NCBI GenBank assembly: GCA_937872175.1
Contig: CALMPI010000020.1
Location: forward strand, 1 to 64,000
Direction: 5' to 3'
Length of the DNA stretch: 64,000 nucleotides
Source of the DNA: an uncultured Flavobacteriales bacterium
GTDB lineage: Bacteria > Bacteroidota > Bacteroidia > Flavobacteriales_F > PHOS-HE28
Below are positions 33,216-43,350 of the stretch, in pieces. Both the position numbers and the translations under genes were made by a program. The notes under the pieces are model-generated. The model made no database searches. It was not told where the DNA came from and saw only the letters and a list, made by a program, of their open reading frames with translations. The number at the start of each line of letters is the position of its first letter. Positions within the stretch are counted from its first letter, which is position 1.

Positions 33216-34142
33216 TCAGTTGAATGCGTACGTGATCCCGACGATCGCGCGCTGTCGGTTGGGGATCATCCATTCGCCGGTGGAACGGGCCACGGCGTAT
33301 TGATGGTTCACCGTCAACATCCAGTTGCGCCACCACACGCGGGATCCCACGTGGGTGAAGAGGGTGTTGGCGCCCGTGCCGGGCACCTTCAGGTCGTTCT
33401 GCCGGTCCATGCCGGAATGCTCGGCGTACAGGCCCAGGGACGGCGCCAGGGTGAAGGCCCCGATCGGCAGCTGATGGAAACCTTCGGCGGTGGCCGAGAG
33501 GCCGTGCCCCATGCGATGGGCGTCGGCGCCGGTCGTGTTCACCCGGCCGGTGACGGCCAAACTTCCGCCCCAGCGCTGCCGGCGCACCAGGTACTCGGCC
33601 GTTGCGAGTCCGTCCCAGCTGCCCGTTCCAGGCTGCAGGTCGTGGCCCACCTCCGACCCGGCATAGGTGCGGTCCGTGGCGCCCACGGGCACCTTGGCGC
33701 CCAGACCCACCGTGAAGCGATGCACCGTGCGCGGGACGTCGGTGAGCCCACGCGTGTTCGCCACCACGTAGCGGGCGAGCACGAAGGGATCGCCCAGCCC
33801 GTACAGATCGGCCCGGGCATAGCCGTCCACGCCTTGGTAGTTGTTCACCAGCGGTACCGAGGCCATCACAGCGAAGCGGGGGCCGAACCACACATCGCCG
33901 CGGAGCTCCATCACCTGATAGAGCTCGGTGTAGTGCTCTTCGACGCCGGTGGTGGCGCCGTGGCCGCCGTGCTTCCGCACACCGGCGGTCCCCAGCACAC
34001 CATCGAGCTGGCGGAAGCGGTAGAAAAGGCCGACGGTGGTGCTGCGGTCCTTCGGCTGGATGCCGAGGAAGAGGCCGCACACATCGCAGGCAAGCAGCGG
34101 AGGCGCGCTCAGCAGCGCCGCCGCCAGGAGCAGGCGTTTCAT
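33216..34142 (-). CDS. CDVCG-type outer-membrane protein
   Basis: The 308-residue protein has a signal peptide ending just before CDVCGLFLGIQPKD, a Cys pair at the mature N-terminus that suggests metal binding, and then about a dozen amphipathic strands ending IVGITYAFN, so an outer-membrane barrel is likely. In Bacteroidota such proteins sit beside MbnP-like lipoproteins, as here (23-base gap), and are inferred to handle copper. Confidence 0.8.
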   Translation of the reverse strand: MKRLLLAAALLSAPPLLACDVCGLFLGIQPKDRSTTVGLFYRFRQLDGVLGTAGVRKHGGHGATTGVEEHYTELYQVMELRGDVWFGPRFAVMASVPLVNNYQGVDGYARADLYGLGDPFVLARYVVANTRGLTDVPRTVHRFTVGLGAKVPVGATDRTYAGSEVGHDLQPGTGSWDGLATAEYLVRRQRWGGSLAVTGRVNTTGADAHRMGHGLSATAEGFHQLPIGAFTLAPSLGLYAEHSGMDRQNDLKVPGTGANTLFTHVGSRVWWRNWMLTVNHQYAVARSTGEWMIPNRQRAIVGITYAFN

Positions 34143-34193
34143 GCAAAGGGGTTGAGGTTCAACGAAGGCCGGCCGCGTGGACCGGATCGGAAC

Positions 34194-34589
34194 CTAGCCC
34201 CAGGGCACCGGATCGGCGTTGGTGCGAATGCCTTCGAGCAGCATCACGCGCAGCGGAGGCGACGCAAGCTCGCGCATGGGCAGCACCGGTGGCCAGTTCA
34301 ACACATCGGCCACCAGCGAAGGCTGCGTGCGCACTTCCAGGTTCTCGAAGGGGGCCTGGGCCTTGCGCTCGCTGCTGTTGAGCTGGCGCATCAGCACGCA
34401 ATTGCCGTGGCAGGTGTTCTGCTCGGGGGCGGCATCGCGCATCACGCACAGCTCCCGCTCGATTCGATCTCGCTCCAGCAGAAAATGGCCCACGATCAAC
34501 GAGGGCAGCAGCAGCGAGATCAGCAGCAGCGCCGCCATCATGCCCGTCGACAGACGCAGCAGGATGTTCACAGAGGCCGCAGGACGCAT
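34194..34589 (-). CDS. Single-span membrane protein with CHGNC motif
   Basis: The 131-residue protein has one membrane helix (about 15-38) and an exported part with NTCHGNCVLMRQL. A C-x-G-x-C motif followed by (L/Y)(M/V)(K/R)QL is common in Bacteroidota proteins next to copper or iron uptake genes, so a metal-related role is inferred. A perfect TACCTTTG promoter box lies 5 bases upstream of its ATG; the downstream genes of the module probably depend on it. Confidence 0.65.
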   Translation of the reverse strand: MRPAASVNILLRLSTGMMAALLLISLLLPSLIVGHFLLERDRIERELCVMRDAAPEQNTCHGNCVLMRQLNSSERKAQAPFENLEVRTQPSLVADVLNWPPVLPMRELASPPLRVMLLEGIRTNADPVPWG

Positions 34590-34594
34590 GAGGC

Positions 34595-34602
34595 CAAAGG
34601 TA
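34595..34602 (-). promoter_or_regulatory. -7 promoter box (TACCTTTG) of the copper-type module
   Basis: The complement is TACCTTTG, a full TAnnTTTG match, 5 bases before the ATG at 34589. Confidence 0.55.
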
Positions 34603-34640
34603 GATCAACGATCACTACGGCGACTGACCGGCATCATCCG

Positions 34641-35705
34641 TTATGGACCGATGCGCTCCAACAACACCAGGCTGTGGTCCGTCCGCTGGAAATGATCCAC
34701 CAGCAGGCCCCAGCGCGGCGCCGTGGGGCCTGCACGCAGGACGGCCTCGGCGGGCAGGTGGCCGGTGCGCAGGCCCGACCAGAGCAGCCACAGTCCGAAG
34801 GCGTTGGCCGTGAAGAACTCGCCGCTGAGGTGCTTGTACGCCGCGTGGGTGGCCTGGGGCAGGTCGGCCTCCACCGGCGCGTAGGCGCCATCCTGCGGTC
34901 CGTCGCCGTTGCGGCCGGTCATCAGCAGGTCGATGCGGTCGGCGGCGAGGCCGTTGCGCTGGAGGAAGGCCTGCACCCGATCGCGCAGGGGCTCCGGTCC
35001 ACCGCGGTAGCTGACGTCCACGTCCACCACGCGCACGGACGCGCCGGGACCGGGTGAATCGCCGAGCACGAAGAAGGCGGCCCCTTCGCCACAGAGGGCC
35101 CCGCCGTCGGTGGCGCGCAGCACCTCGAGGTTGGGCACATCGTGCTGCTTCCAGATGCCGCTGCGGCGCTGCACCAGGTAGTAGTCCGGCGTGATGCTCT
35201 CGGCGCCACCCACCAGCACGGTGCCGCGCCCCTCCAGGCCCACCTGCATCCATCCATCGAGCAGGGCGGTGGTGAAGGAGATGCCGCGGTGCAGGTAGGT
35301 GTAGTTGTAGCCGGTGCAGCGGGTGGCCAGGGCGATCTGCCCGGCCACGTTGTTGTGCGTGCTCTGGATGAAGGCCGTGGGGTTCGGCACATCCTCGTTG
35401 TTGTGCAGCAGGGGCACGAAAAAGCGCTCGGTGCTTTCCATGCATCCGAGTCCGGTGCCCACGATGATGGCCTCGGGAGGCGCGCCGCCGGCGCGGTCCA
35501 GGGCGTTGAGCGCGGTGCCCAGCCCGATCTTGGCCACCTTTTCCATGCGCCGCCCGCGCACGGGGTCCACGTAGCGGCGCAGCTCCGGCACCACGGCCTT
35601 CAGCGGATGGGTCGTGTACGCGGTCACCCGCTCCAGGCGGTCCGTATCGAACACCGGTTGGGGGCCGATGGCCGAGGCCTCGCGGATGTGGACCGGACGC
35701 TTCAT
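34641..35705 (-). CDS. Ketosynthase-like chain-length-factor protein, Cys-less
   Basis: The 354-residue protein has a thiolase-fold ketosynthase layout (ALNALDRAGGAPPEAIIVGTGLGCMESTERF, GTVLVGGAESITPDYYLV, GEGAAFFVLGDS) but where active ketosynthases have TACSSS it reads YNYTYLHRGISFTTALLDG, so the nucleophilic Cys is missing. Such proteins are chain-length-factor partners of a catalytic ketosynthase, here the gene immediately upstream (ATGA overlap, 35702-35705). It belongs to the dialkylresorcinol/flexirubin-type operon. Confidence 0.82.
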   Translation of the reverse strand: MKRPVHIREASAIGPQPVFDTDRLERVTAYTTHPLKAVVPELRRYVDPVRGRRMEKVAKIGLGTALNALDRAGGAPPEAIIVGTGLGCMESTERFFVPLLHNNEDVPNPTAFIQSTHNNVAGQIALATRCTGYNYTYLHRGISFTTALLDGWMQVGLEGRGTVLVGGAESITPDYYLVQRRSGIWKQHDVPNLEVLRATDGGALCGEGAAFFVLGDSPGPGASVRVVDVDVSYRGGPEPLRDRVQAFLQRNGLAADRIDLLMTGRNGDGPQDGAYAPVEADLPQATHAAYKHLSGEFFTANAFGLWLLWSGLRTGHLPAEAVLRAGPTAPRWGLLVDHFQRTDHSLVLLERIGP

Positions 35706-36919
35706 GGCCGCGTTCCCGGTGCGCTCAGCACCAAGCTGGTGTTGTTGCCGCCGAAACCGAAGGAGCTGCTCAGCACATGCCGCACGTTCACCCCGCGTTG
35801 GGTGCTCGTCACGGGCACCAGCGGCGCTTCGGCCAGGGGCGTGCGCCAGCGCAGGTTGGCGAAGTGCACGCCTTGCCGGATGGCCAGCACGGAATACACG
35901 GCCTCCACGGCGCCCGCCGCGCCCAGGGTGTGCCCAGTGAACGACTTGGTGCTGCTGAACGGGGGTACCTGCGCGCCGAAGAGGCGGGCGAGGGCGATGC
36001 CTTCCGAGCTGTCGTTGTTGGGTGTGCCGGTGCCGTGAACGTTCACGTAGCTGATGGCCTCGGGGGCCAGCCGGGCCATGGCCAGGGCCTGCCGCATGGC
36101 CTCGAAGGCACCGGTGCCATCGGGCGAGGAGGCCGTGGCATGGAAGGCCTCGTTGGTGTTGGCGTATCCGCTCACCACGGCCAGCACCTCGGCACCCCGG
36201 GCCCGCGCACGGGACTCGGTCTCCAGCACCAGATAGGCCGCAGCCTCGCCCAGGTTGAGCCCGGCGCGGTCGCGGTCGAAGGGGCGGCAGGGCTCGCGGT
36301 CCAGGATCAGCAGCGAGTTGAAGCCGTTGACGGTGAACTTGCAGAGGGCGTCGCTGCCGCCCACCACGGCCACGTCAGTGAGGCCATGCCGCAGCAACCG
36401 GTCGCCGAGCATCAGGGCATTGGCGCTGCTGGAGCAGGCGGTGCTGATGGTGGTCACCAGGTCGCGGAAGCCCAGTTCGGCGGCGATGCGCTGGGTGTGG
36501 TCGCCGGGATCGTGCGTGCCCAGGTACTGCGCGGCCTCGTCGGGGATCTCCGGCAGGAAATACTGGTCGTAGATGGGTTCGGTCTTGTCGATGCCACCGG
36601 CGGTGGTGGCCGAGATGAAGGCGGTGCGCTGGGCGGAAGGGTCGATGCCGGCATGGGCGATGGCCTCCTTCACGGCACGCAGGCCGAGCAGGGCCGTGCG
36701 GGTCCAACTGCGCAGGCTGCGGGGTGCCGCGAGGGCGGCGAGGGCCTCGTCGGCCAGCCCGACCTCGGCCACGGGGATCTGTCCGCGGTGGCGGGTGTGC
36801 AGCACGGTGATGGGGCCGATGCCGGACCGTTCGTGCACCAGCGCGTCGAGGTTCTCCTCCACGGTGGTGCCCAGGGCGCTGATCACGCCCAGGCCGGTGA
36901 TCACCACGCGGTCGTTCAT
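35702..36919 (-). CDS. Beta-ketoacyl-ACP synthase (KAS II type)
   Basis: The 405-residue enzyme has the full catalytic triad of KAS I/II: ISTACSSSANALML (Cys), NVHGTGTPNND (His) and KSFTGHTLGAAGAVEA (His), plus a LGAAGAVE helix and a SSSFGFGGNNTSLVL end. It condenses acyl-ACP with malonyl-ACP. Gene order (ABC permease, KAS, Cys-less KAS) matches flexirubin/aryl-polyene-type clusters of Bacteroidota. Its start lies 2 bases from the permease stop. Confidence 0.92.
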   Translation of the reverse strand: MNDRVVITGLGVISALGTTVEENLDALVHERSGIGPITVLHTRHRGQIPVAEVGLADEALAALAAPRSLRSWTRTALLGLRAVKEAIAHAGIDPSAQRTAFISATTAGGIDKTEPIYDQYFLPEIPDEAAQYLGTHDPGDHTQRIAAELGFRDLVTTISTACSSSANALMLGDRLLRHGLTDVAVVGGSDALCKFTVNGFNSLLILDREPCRPFDRDRAGLNLGEAAAYLVLETESRARARGAEVLAVVSGYANTNEAFHATASSPDGTGAFEAMRQALAMARLAPEAISYVNVHGTGTPNNDSSEGIALARLFGAQVPPFSSTKSFTGHTLGAAGAVEAVYSVLAIRQGVHFANLRWRTPLAEAPLVPVTSTQRGVNVRHVLSSSFGFGGNNTSLVLSAPGTRP

Positions 36920-36921
36920 GG

Positions 36922-38208
36922 TCAACGCGAAGAAACGACCCGTTCGGCCACGATCGACACCAGCAGGCAGGCCGCGGCGAAGAGGGCCAGGGGGATGAGG
37001 TACATGACCAGTTCGGCCAGGTCGCCCTGGCGCAGCATCACCACGTTGAAGGCCTCCATGCTCCAATTGAGGGGCGAGATGCGGCCGATCATCTGCATGG
37101 GCGCGGGCATGATGTAGAGCGGGACCCAGATGCCACCGATGGCGCTCATGATCACCACGGCCGTGCTGCCCAGGATGGCCGATTGCTGCTGGGTGCGGCT
37201 GAAGGAGCCGACCAGCACCCCGAAGGAGGTGGCGGCCAGGCCGATGAAGAGGGCGGCGAGCACCAGCAGCAGCAGGTCCTCCGGGGGGCCGAAGCGCAGG
37301 GGTGGCAGGCCGAAGAGCGGCAGCACCCAATGGCCCACGCTCAGCAGCAGGGCCAGCTGGGTGAGGCAGACCACGAGGTACGCGGTGATGCGGCCGACGA
37401 GGCGCTCGGCCACGGTGCCCGGCATGGTGAGCAGGCGCACCATGCATCCGGCCGTGCGCTCCTTCACCATGTTGCCCGCCAGCAGCACCACGGTGAAGAA
37501 CATCGCGAAGATGGTCCAGGCCGGCACGTTGTGGGCGGTGGTGTCGCTGGCCACCCTGCTGCCGGTGAGCTCGCGGGCGGCCAGCTGCTGGTCGATGCCC
37601 ACGAAAGGGCCGCCCAAGGCGATCGGGGGAAGGGTGTCGCCGTTGATGGCCTCGAGCCGCACACGCATGTCGGCGAGCAGGCGCTCGGAGCTGATGCCGG
37701 CCAGCACGCGCACCAGGCTGCTGCGCACCAGTTCGCGGAAGACGTGCTTCACCGCGGGGTCCACCACCATCAGGACGGAGGAGCTGTCGCGCGTCGGGGC
37801 GGCCGTGCTGTCGCCGGTGAGGGGGTCGAAGAGCAGGGCCATGGTGCCTTGAGAGCGGGCCTCGACGGCTTCGCTGGCGTTGACGGGCACCACCACTCCG
37901 ATCTGGTGCTCACCCCGGCGGACGCGTTCACGGAACTCCACCTCGTCAAGCTGTTGACCGTTGGTGATCGTGAAGCTTCCGGTGGCCTCCAGTCCGCGCA
38001 GCACGGCCTCCCCCACCGGACCTTCGTCCAGGTCCTTGAAGAGCACGCGCACCTGCTTGTCGCTGAAGTCGCGGAACGGGGCATCCTGCACCACGGCCAT
38101 CACGCTCACCAGGAAGATGGGCATCACGTACACCAGCAGCAGGCCCGTGCGGTCGCGCAGCAGCAGCAGCAGCTCCTTGTGCACGTGGGCGATGATGCGG
38201 GTGAACAT
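36922..38208 (-). CDS. ABC transporter permease (ABC-2 type)
   Basis: The 428-residue permease starts MFTRIIAHVHKELLLLLRDRTGLLLVYVMP, the usual first helix of ABC-2 permeases, has a large periplasmic loop (residues 50-220), and five C-terminal helices including NMVKERTAGCMVRLLTMPG and SAIGGIWVPLYIMP. With the ATPase 4 bases upstream it should export a lipid or pigment precursor made by the operon. Confidence 0.9.
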   Translation of the reverse strand: MFTRIIAHVHKELLLLLRDRTGLLLVYVMPIFLVSVMAVVQDAPFRDFSDKQVRVLFKDLDEGPVGEAVLRGLEATGSFTITNGQQLDEVEFRERVRRGEHQIGVVVPVNASEAVEARSQGTMALLFDPLTGDSTAAPTRDSSSVLMVVDPAVKHVFRELVRSSLVRVLAGISSERLLADMRVRLEAINGDTLPPIALGGPFVGIDQQLAARELTGSRVASDTTAHNVPAWTIFAMFFTVVLLAGNMVKERTAGCMVRLLTMPGTVAERLVGRITAYLVVCLTQLALLLSVGHWVLPLFGLPPLRFGPPEDLLLLVLAALFIGLAATSFGVLVGSFSRTQQQSAILGSTAVVIMSAIGGIWVPLYIMPAPMQMIGRISPLNWSMEAFNVVMLRQGDLAELVMYLIPLALFAAACLLVSIVAERVVSSR

Positions 38209-38212
38209 GGGG

Positions 38213-38946
<734 letters not shown>

Positions 38947-38950
<4 letters not shown>

Positions 38951-39969
38951 AGCTGCTTGGCGAACTGGTGGAGCTCCTTGAAGAAGGCGGTCTCCTGGCG
39001 CCCGATGTCGGCCAGCTTGTCGGCCAGGTGGTCGTACGTGATGTGGCCCTCCGCGCGGCCTTTGCACAGGCGGCCGGCCTCGTAGGCCAGATCGCGCCAT
39101 CGATCGCCGATGCGGTTCATCTCCAGGGCCTTCTCCTTCAGCACGGGCGCGTTCAGCAGCTTGGACGTCTCCATCAGAAAGGCGGCGAAGATGAAGCGGA
39201 AGCCGGCGCCGCCGGTCCCGATCTCCTCCTGCATGCGGATCAGGTTGCCCAGGGCCAGGCGCGCGTCCTTCTCGCCCAAGCGGCGCTCGTATTGGCGCAG
39301 CCTGCCGGCCAGGTAGCCGATGCCCTTGGTGCCGAACATGGGCAGCGGGGTGGTGCTCATGTCACGGGCCGTGCGGCGAAGCCCGCGGACGGCGGCCGTG
39401 CGGATGTCGGCATCGGTGGGGACGGTGGTCGGGTAATACATCCGGCCCTTGATGTTGGGCATGCCCTTGGCGAAGCGGGCACGGATGAGCGCGGAACGGT
39501 GGATCCGCGTGGGGCCGTCCATCACCGGATCGCTCACCAGGTACTCATCCCCCTCCTTGCCGAACACGACGATGTTGTGGCCATTGAAATGGAAGCGGAA
39601 CGCCTTGGGGAGGTAAGGCAGGTAGAACACGCTGGTGAGCATGCCCACGGGCAGGCCCTGGGCCAGCACCCGGTCCAGCTCATCCATCGCTTCGCGCGGA
39701 TCGCGGAAGGTCACCCGCCGGATGCCGATCCCGAGCCGCTTGGTGAACCGGCTGAAGATCCAGCCGGGCAGGATGCGGTAGCTGGTCACCGGGATGCCGT
39801 TCATCTTCAGGAAGGGCATGTGGCTGAAGAAGAGGCCGGAGCCGATGCCGAAGGCCATGGGCTCGCTCACGGGAAGGCCGTGGAAGCGCATCAGGTTGCT
39901 GATCACCCCCGTTTCGCAGTGGGCGCTCTGCTGGTGGTCGAAGGGGATCACGAGGTCGCGCTGGCTCAT
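38947..39969 (-). CDS. BtrH N-terminal-domain protein
   Basis: The 340-residue protein has DHQQSAHCETGVISNLMRFHG at its N-terminus (Cys in the HCE context), GIGSGLFFSHMPF, and the NGHNIVVFGKEGDEYLVSDPV block with a conserved His. This is the butirosin-H (BtrH)-like fold, a cysteine-protease-like acyltransferase domain. BtrH moves an acyl group from an ACP; in flexirubin-type clusters the homologue is inferred to transfer an acyl chain. It overlaps both neighbours by 4 bases. Confidence 0.82.
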
Positions 39970-40367
39970 CGGGGCACCTGCTTCAGCTCCTCCAGCGACA
40001 CCAACAACACTTCGGCATATCGGTTCAGCAGGGCCTCGTCCAGCTCCGCGAAGCCGGCGGGCTCCAGATGGCGCTTCACCTTGCGGGCGGGCAGGTCCAT
40101 ATGCTGCGCCAGCAGGGCGGCGTCCATCATGTTCTTCTCCATGTGGTAGGCCAGCGGGCTCAGTTCACCCCGGAGCACCTGCTGCCGGGTGGCCTCCACC
40201 CGCTCATGGATCACGTCCCACGCCTGGCTCAGGGCCACGTTCTCCGGCTCCCAGCCCACGCTGGGCACCTTCTCGAACTCGCCGTTCTCGTTCAACGCGT
40301 ATTTCACCACCTTGAACTTGCCTTCCAGCATGTTGGCGTCGTCCTGGGGCACGTCCTCCTTCTTCAT
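39966..40367 (-). CDS. Conserved small protein of the flexirubin-type operon
   Basis: The 133-residue protein from ATG 40367 starts MKKEDVPQDDANMLEGKFKVVKYALNE-like and has a helical C-half (SPLAYHMEKNMMDAALLAQHMDLPARKVKRHL) that resembles a helix-turn-helix, followed by EALLNRYAEVLLVSLEEL. I know similar uncharacterised proteins beside BtrH-like and DarB genes in Flavobacterium. Role unknown. It overlaps the BtrH-like gene by 4 bases. Confidence 0.65.
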   Translation of the reverse strand: MKKEDVPQDDANMLEGKFKVVKYALNENGEFEKVPSVGWEPENVALSQAWDVIHERVEATRQQVLRGELSPLAYHMEKNMMDAALLAQHMDLPARKVKRHLEPAGFAELDEALLNRYAEVLLVSLEELKQVPR

Positions 40368-40456
40368 GCACTTGGGTCCTCCGGAAGGGCGATGGATCCA
40401 CCGACCGGGGAAAGGGACCGCGAAGATAGCCAGCCCGGCAGGAAGGTCGTGGTGGC

Positions 40457-41587
40457 CTACTCCGCCGTGAGCAGGGCGAAGGCGTAACTGAAGCGGGCGC
40501 TCTCGGGCACCATCAACAGCACCTTCTGGCCCTTCTTGACGTGGCCCACGGCGATGAGGTCGCGGAGTTGGAGGAAAATGGAGGCCGACCCCACGTTGCC
40601 CACCCGGGGCAGGTTGATGAACCACTTGCTCATGGGCACCCCGATGCCCTGGGCCACCATCTCGTCGTGCACCTTGTCGCGGAAGAACATGCTGCTGAGG
40701 TGCACCAGCATATGGTCGATGGACGCGGGGTCCAGGCCGTAACGCTCAAAGGTCTCGCGCAGGAAGCGCACGCCCACGGGCACGATGTTGCGGCCCAGGA
40801 GCTTCACGTCCTGCTTCATGGTGAAGATGGAGCGCCCGGCGAGGTCCTGCGGTGGGAAGTGCTTCCAGCCGAGGTATCGGCCATCCTCGTCCTTGTCACC
40901 GCCGCTGTACATGCACACGTCGAGCTCGTTGGCGAAGGAGCGGCTCACCACCCACTCCATGCGCAGGCTCAGCGGTCCCCGGGGGGCGGGCTCCATCAGC
41001 ACGGCGGCGGCGCCATCGCTCAGCATCCATCGGAGGAACTCCTTCTCGAAGCCGATGATGGGGTCCTGCTCCAGCTGGCGATACCGCTCGGTCTCCCGTT
41101 CGAAGTTGCGGGCCAGCATCATGGGGCTCACCAGTTCGCTGCCGGCGGCCACGGCGTTGCGCGACAAGCCGGCGGCCACGCTCATGTAGCCGTACTTCAA
41201 GGCGTGCATGCCGGTGCAGCAGGCGCCGGCGGTGCTCACGATCTCCAGCGGATGGTCCAGCTCGCCATGCACCTGGGAGGCGTGCGAGGGCAGGAACTGA
41301 TCGGGGCTGCTGGTGCCGCAGGCCAGCACCTCCAGGTCGCGCACGGCCAACCCATCACCGGCAAGCCCTTTCACGGCCTCGGCCACCAATTGCGCGTTGC
41401 TGTGGGTGATGCGGCCCTGGCGGTCGAGCGCGTAGTGGCGTTGGAGGATGCCGTTGTTGCGCAGCACGATGTACTGGGCGCGCGACGGCTTCCCGTCGAT
41501 CATGCCCAGGAAGTCCGTCATCTCCGCGTTGGAGACCGGTGCGTTCGGCAGGAACCCGGAGACCCGGGTGATGTAGACGTCGTGCAA
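40457..41587 (-). CDS. DarB-like 3-oxoacyl-ACP synthase III
   Basis: This KAS III-fold enzyme has the nucleophile segment IVSTAGACCTGMHALKYG, a His in MLVHLSSMFF and the Asn in RVGNVGSASIFLQL, i.e. a Cys-His-Asn triad, together with an early VLRNNGILQRHYAL segment. It resembles DarB of dialkylresorcinol synthesis, which joins two acyl chains into a cyclohexanedione that DarA aromatises. The start is unclear: TTG 41587 gives 376 residues with the expected VYITRVSGFLPN beginning; a GTG at 41659 would add an atypical extension. A TACTTTTG box lies near 41630. Confidence 0.85.
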   Translation of the reverse strand: MHDVYITRVSGFLPNAPVSNAEMTDFLGMIDGKPSRAQYIVLRNNGILQRHYALDRQGRITHSNAQLVAEAVKGLAGDGLAVRDLEVLACGTSSPDQFLPSHASQVHGELDHPLEIVSTAGACCTGMHALKYGYMSVAAGLSRNAVAAGSELVSPMMLARNFERETERYRQLEQDPIIGFEKEFLRWMLSDGAAAVLMEPAPRGPLSLRMEWVVSRSFANELDVCMYSGGDKDEDGRYLGWKHFPPQDLAGRSIFTMKQDVKLLGRNIVPVGVRFLRETFERYGLDPASIDHMLVHLSSMFFRDKVHDEMVAQGIGVPMSKWFINLPRVGNVGSASIFLQLRDLIAVGHVKKGQKVLLMVPESARFSYAFALLTAE

Positions 41588-41686
41588 GGCCTTGTCGTTC
41601 TTCCCCCCCTTTGTGCGGACCGGCAAAAGTAACCGCTGGCCGCACCGGCCCCAAAACACCGGGCAAGGGCCTGTTGTTCAGGGGGC

Positions 41687-42592
41687 TCAGTACGTCGACA
41701 AGCGTTCGACCTCCTCGCGCAACTGCCGGCGCTTCACCAGGGAGAGCACCCCCGTGGTGAGCGTGGTAAGGGGCCCCAGGATGAAGACCCCGATGGTGAG
41801 CACGGTGCTGAAGACCTTCACACGCCGCAACCGGCTGGACGGGTCGCGGTCCACCTTCGCCAGGATGTAGCGACGGTACTTGCCGAAGAGGAAGGTGGCG
41901 CGTTTCTCCAGCATCAACAGGCTGGGCACGATCCGGATGGAGCCCTCCGCCCGCAGTGCGATGTTCAACCCGGTCCATTCACCGCGATGCAGATGCTGCA
42001 CCAGCACCCGTCCGAAGCGCGCGGACGCGTCCATGTCCTCCGCACGGATGCCGGCCGCGGGGAAGACCAGGAAGGGGTCGCGACGGCCCCAGAACATCCA
42101 GCGGATGATGGTGATCACGCTGACGAGGTTGGGACTTCGGTCCACCACGGTGATGTGGCCCACCAGGCGCCCGCGGAGGGCGGCCACGGCGCTGCGCATG
42201 TGCTCCTGGGCCAGCACCCACATGTTGCGGGCGCCCACGACCGTCAGCACCGGCCGGTCCGCCAGGTAGCGCGCGGCGTCGGGGTGCTTCAGGAAGCTGG
42301 TCATGGGGATGCTGGGGTTGAGGAACCAGATGGTGTAGCCCAGGATCACCAGGTCGTATGGACCGTCCGGCGGCATGGACAGCGGCTCCAGCGGCACGGG
42401 GTCGTGACCCACCGCCTCGGGGAAGCAGTTGAAGAAGGTGAGGCGCGTCCACGGGAAAGGATAGGGCGTGGCGGGCCGCAGAGGCAGATGGTCCACCGCG
42501 AACCCGGCATCCTGCAAGGGTGCCACGATGCGGTCGAGCAGGGCGGAGAGCTGGCCGGTCTGCGAGTAGTGGATGACGAGGACGCGCTTCAT
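41687..42592 (-). CDS. DarA-like dialkylresorcinol condensing/aromatase enzyme
   Basis: The 301-residue protein has a flavodoxin-like N-terminal half (MKRVLVIHYSQTGQLSALLDRIV, with a flavin-phosphate-type SQTGQ loop; LVILGYTIWFLNPSIPMTSFL; VLTVVGARNMW) and two C-terminal hydrophobic helices. Proteins of this form are annotated as the DarA aromatase of dialkylresorcinol/flexirubin synthesis, acting after DarB. Its start lies 3 bases from the upstream GT2 gene's stop. Confidence 0.82.
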   Translation of the reverse strand: MKRVLVIHYSQTGQLSALLDRIVAPLQDAGFAVDHLPLRPATPYPFPWTRLTFFNCFPEAVGHDPVPLEPLSMPPDGPYDLVILGYTIWFLNPSIPMTSFLKHPDAARYLADRPVLTVVGARNMWVLAQEHMRSAVAALRGRLVGHITVVDRSPNLVSVITIIRWMFWGRRDPFLVFPAAGIRAEDMDASARFGRVLVQHLHRGEWTGLNIALRAEGSIRIVPSLLMLEKRATFLFGKYRRYILAKVDRDPSSRLRRVKVFSTVLTIGVFILGPLTTLTTGVLSLVKRRQLREEVERLSTY

Positions 42593-42594
42593 GC

Positions 42595-43350
42595 TCAGGA
42601 CGCACCGAAGTATTGGGCCAATTTGCGCAACGGTTTACGGACGACCAGCAGGGGTGGCGGCGTGAAGCCGTTGTGACGCCAGGCCTGCACCACCTCGCGG
42701 TTCGCCTTCCACACGTGGGTGAGGCTCTTGTTGCTGGCCCCGCCCAAGCGGAACCGCACGATGGTGAGCGGCACGTAGCGCGCCCGCAGCCGGTGGGTGT
42801 ACAGGAAGCGGAACATCAGCTCGTAATCCGCCGCGATGCGGAAGCGCAGGTCGAAGCCGCCGAAGCGCTGGTAGGCCTCGCGGCGGATGTAGGTGCCCAG
42901 GTGGGGCGGCATCCATCCTTTGCGGAAGTTGTCGCGGTGGTAGTCGCCTCCCTTCCAGAAGCGCCGCACCTTCCGGATGTCCTGCGGGTCCACCATGTTG
43001 GCGTCGCCGTAGATCACGTCGGCATCGCCTTTCGCGAACTCCGCGGCGAGCTTCGCGATCACCTCCGGCCCCTCCAGCATGTCTCCGGCGTTCACGAAGC
43101 CGATCACATCCCCGGTGGCGCGGGCCAGCCCCTTGTTCATGGCGTCGTACACGCCGGTGTCCGGTTCGCTGATGATCATGGACCCGCCATCGTCGAGGCG
43201 CTTGAGCACGGCCTGCGTGGCCGCATCGGGGGAAGCGCCGTCCACGATGATGTGCTCGATGTGCGGATGGGTCTGGGCTCGCACGCTGGCCACGGTCTCG
43301 GCCAGTTCCTCGCCGGCCTTGAAGCACACGGTGATGAGCGTGAACCTCAT
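42595..43350 (-). CDS. Family 2 glycosyltransferase
   Basis: The 251-residue enzyme has the GT-A opening FTLITVCFKAGEELAETVASV, HIIVDGASPDAATQAVL, and the DXD-region VIGFVNAGDMLEGPEVI and VIYGDANMV, which are typical of WcaE-like and similar GT2 enzymes of polysaccharide synthesis. It overlaps the WcaF-like gene by 4 bases, forming one unit with it. Confidence 0.9.
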   Translation of the reverse strand: MRFTLITVCFKAGEELAETVASVRAQTHPHIEHIIVDGASPDAATQAVLKRLDDGGSMIISEPDTGVYDAMNKGLARATGDVIGFVNAGDMLEGPEVIAKLAAEFAKGDADVIYGDANMVDPQDIRKVRRFWKGGDYHRDNFRKGWMPPHLGTYIRREAYQRFGGFDLRFRIAADYELMFRFLYTHRLRARYVPLTIVRFRLGGASNKSLTHVWKANREVVQAWRHNGFTPPPLLVVRKPLRKLAQYFGAS

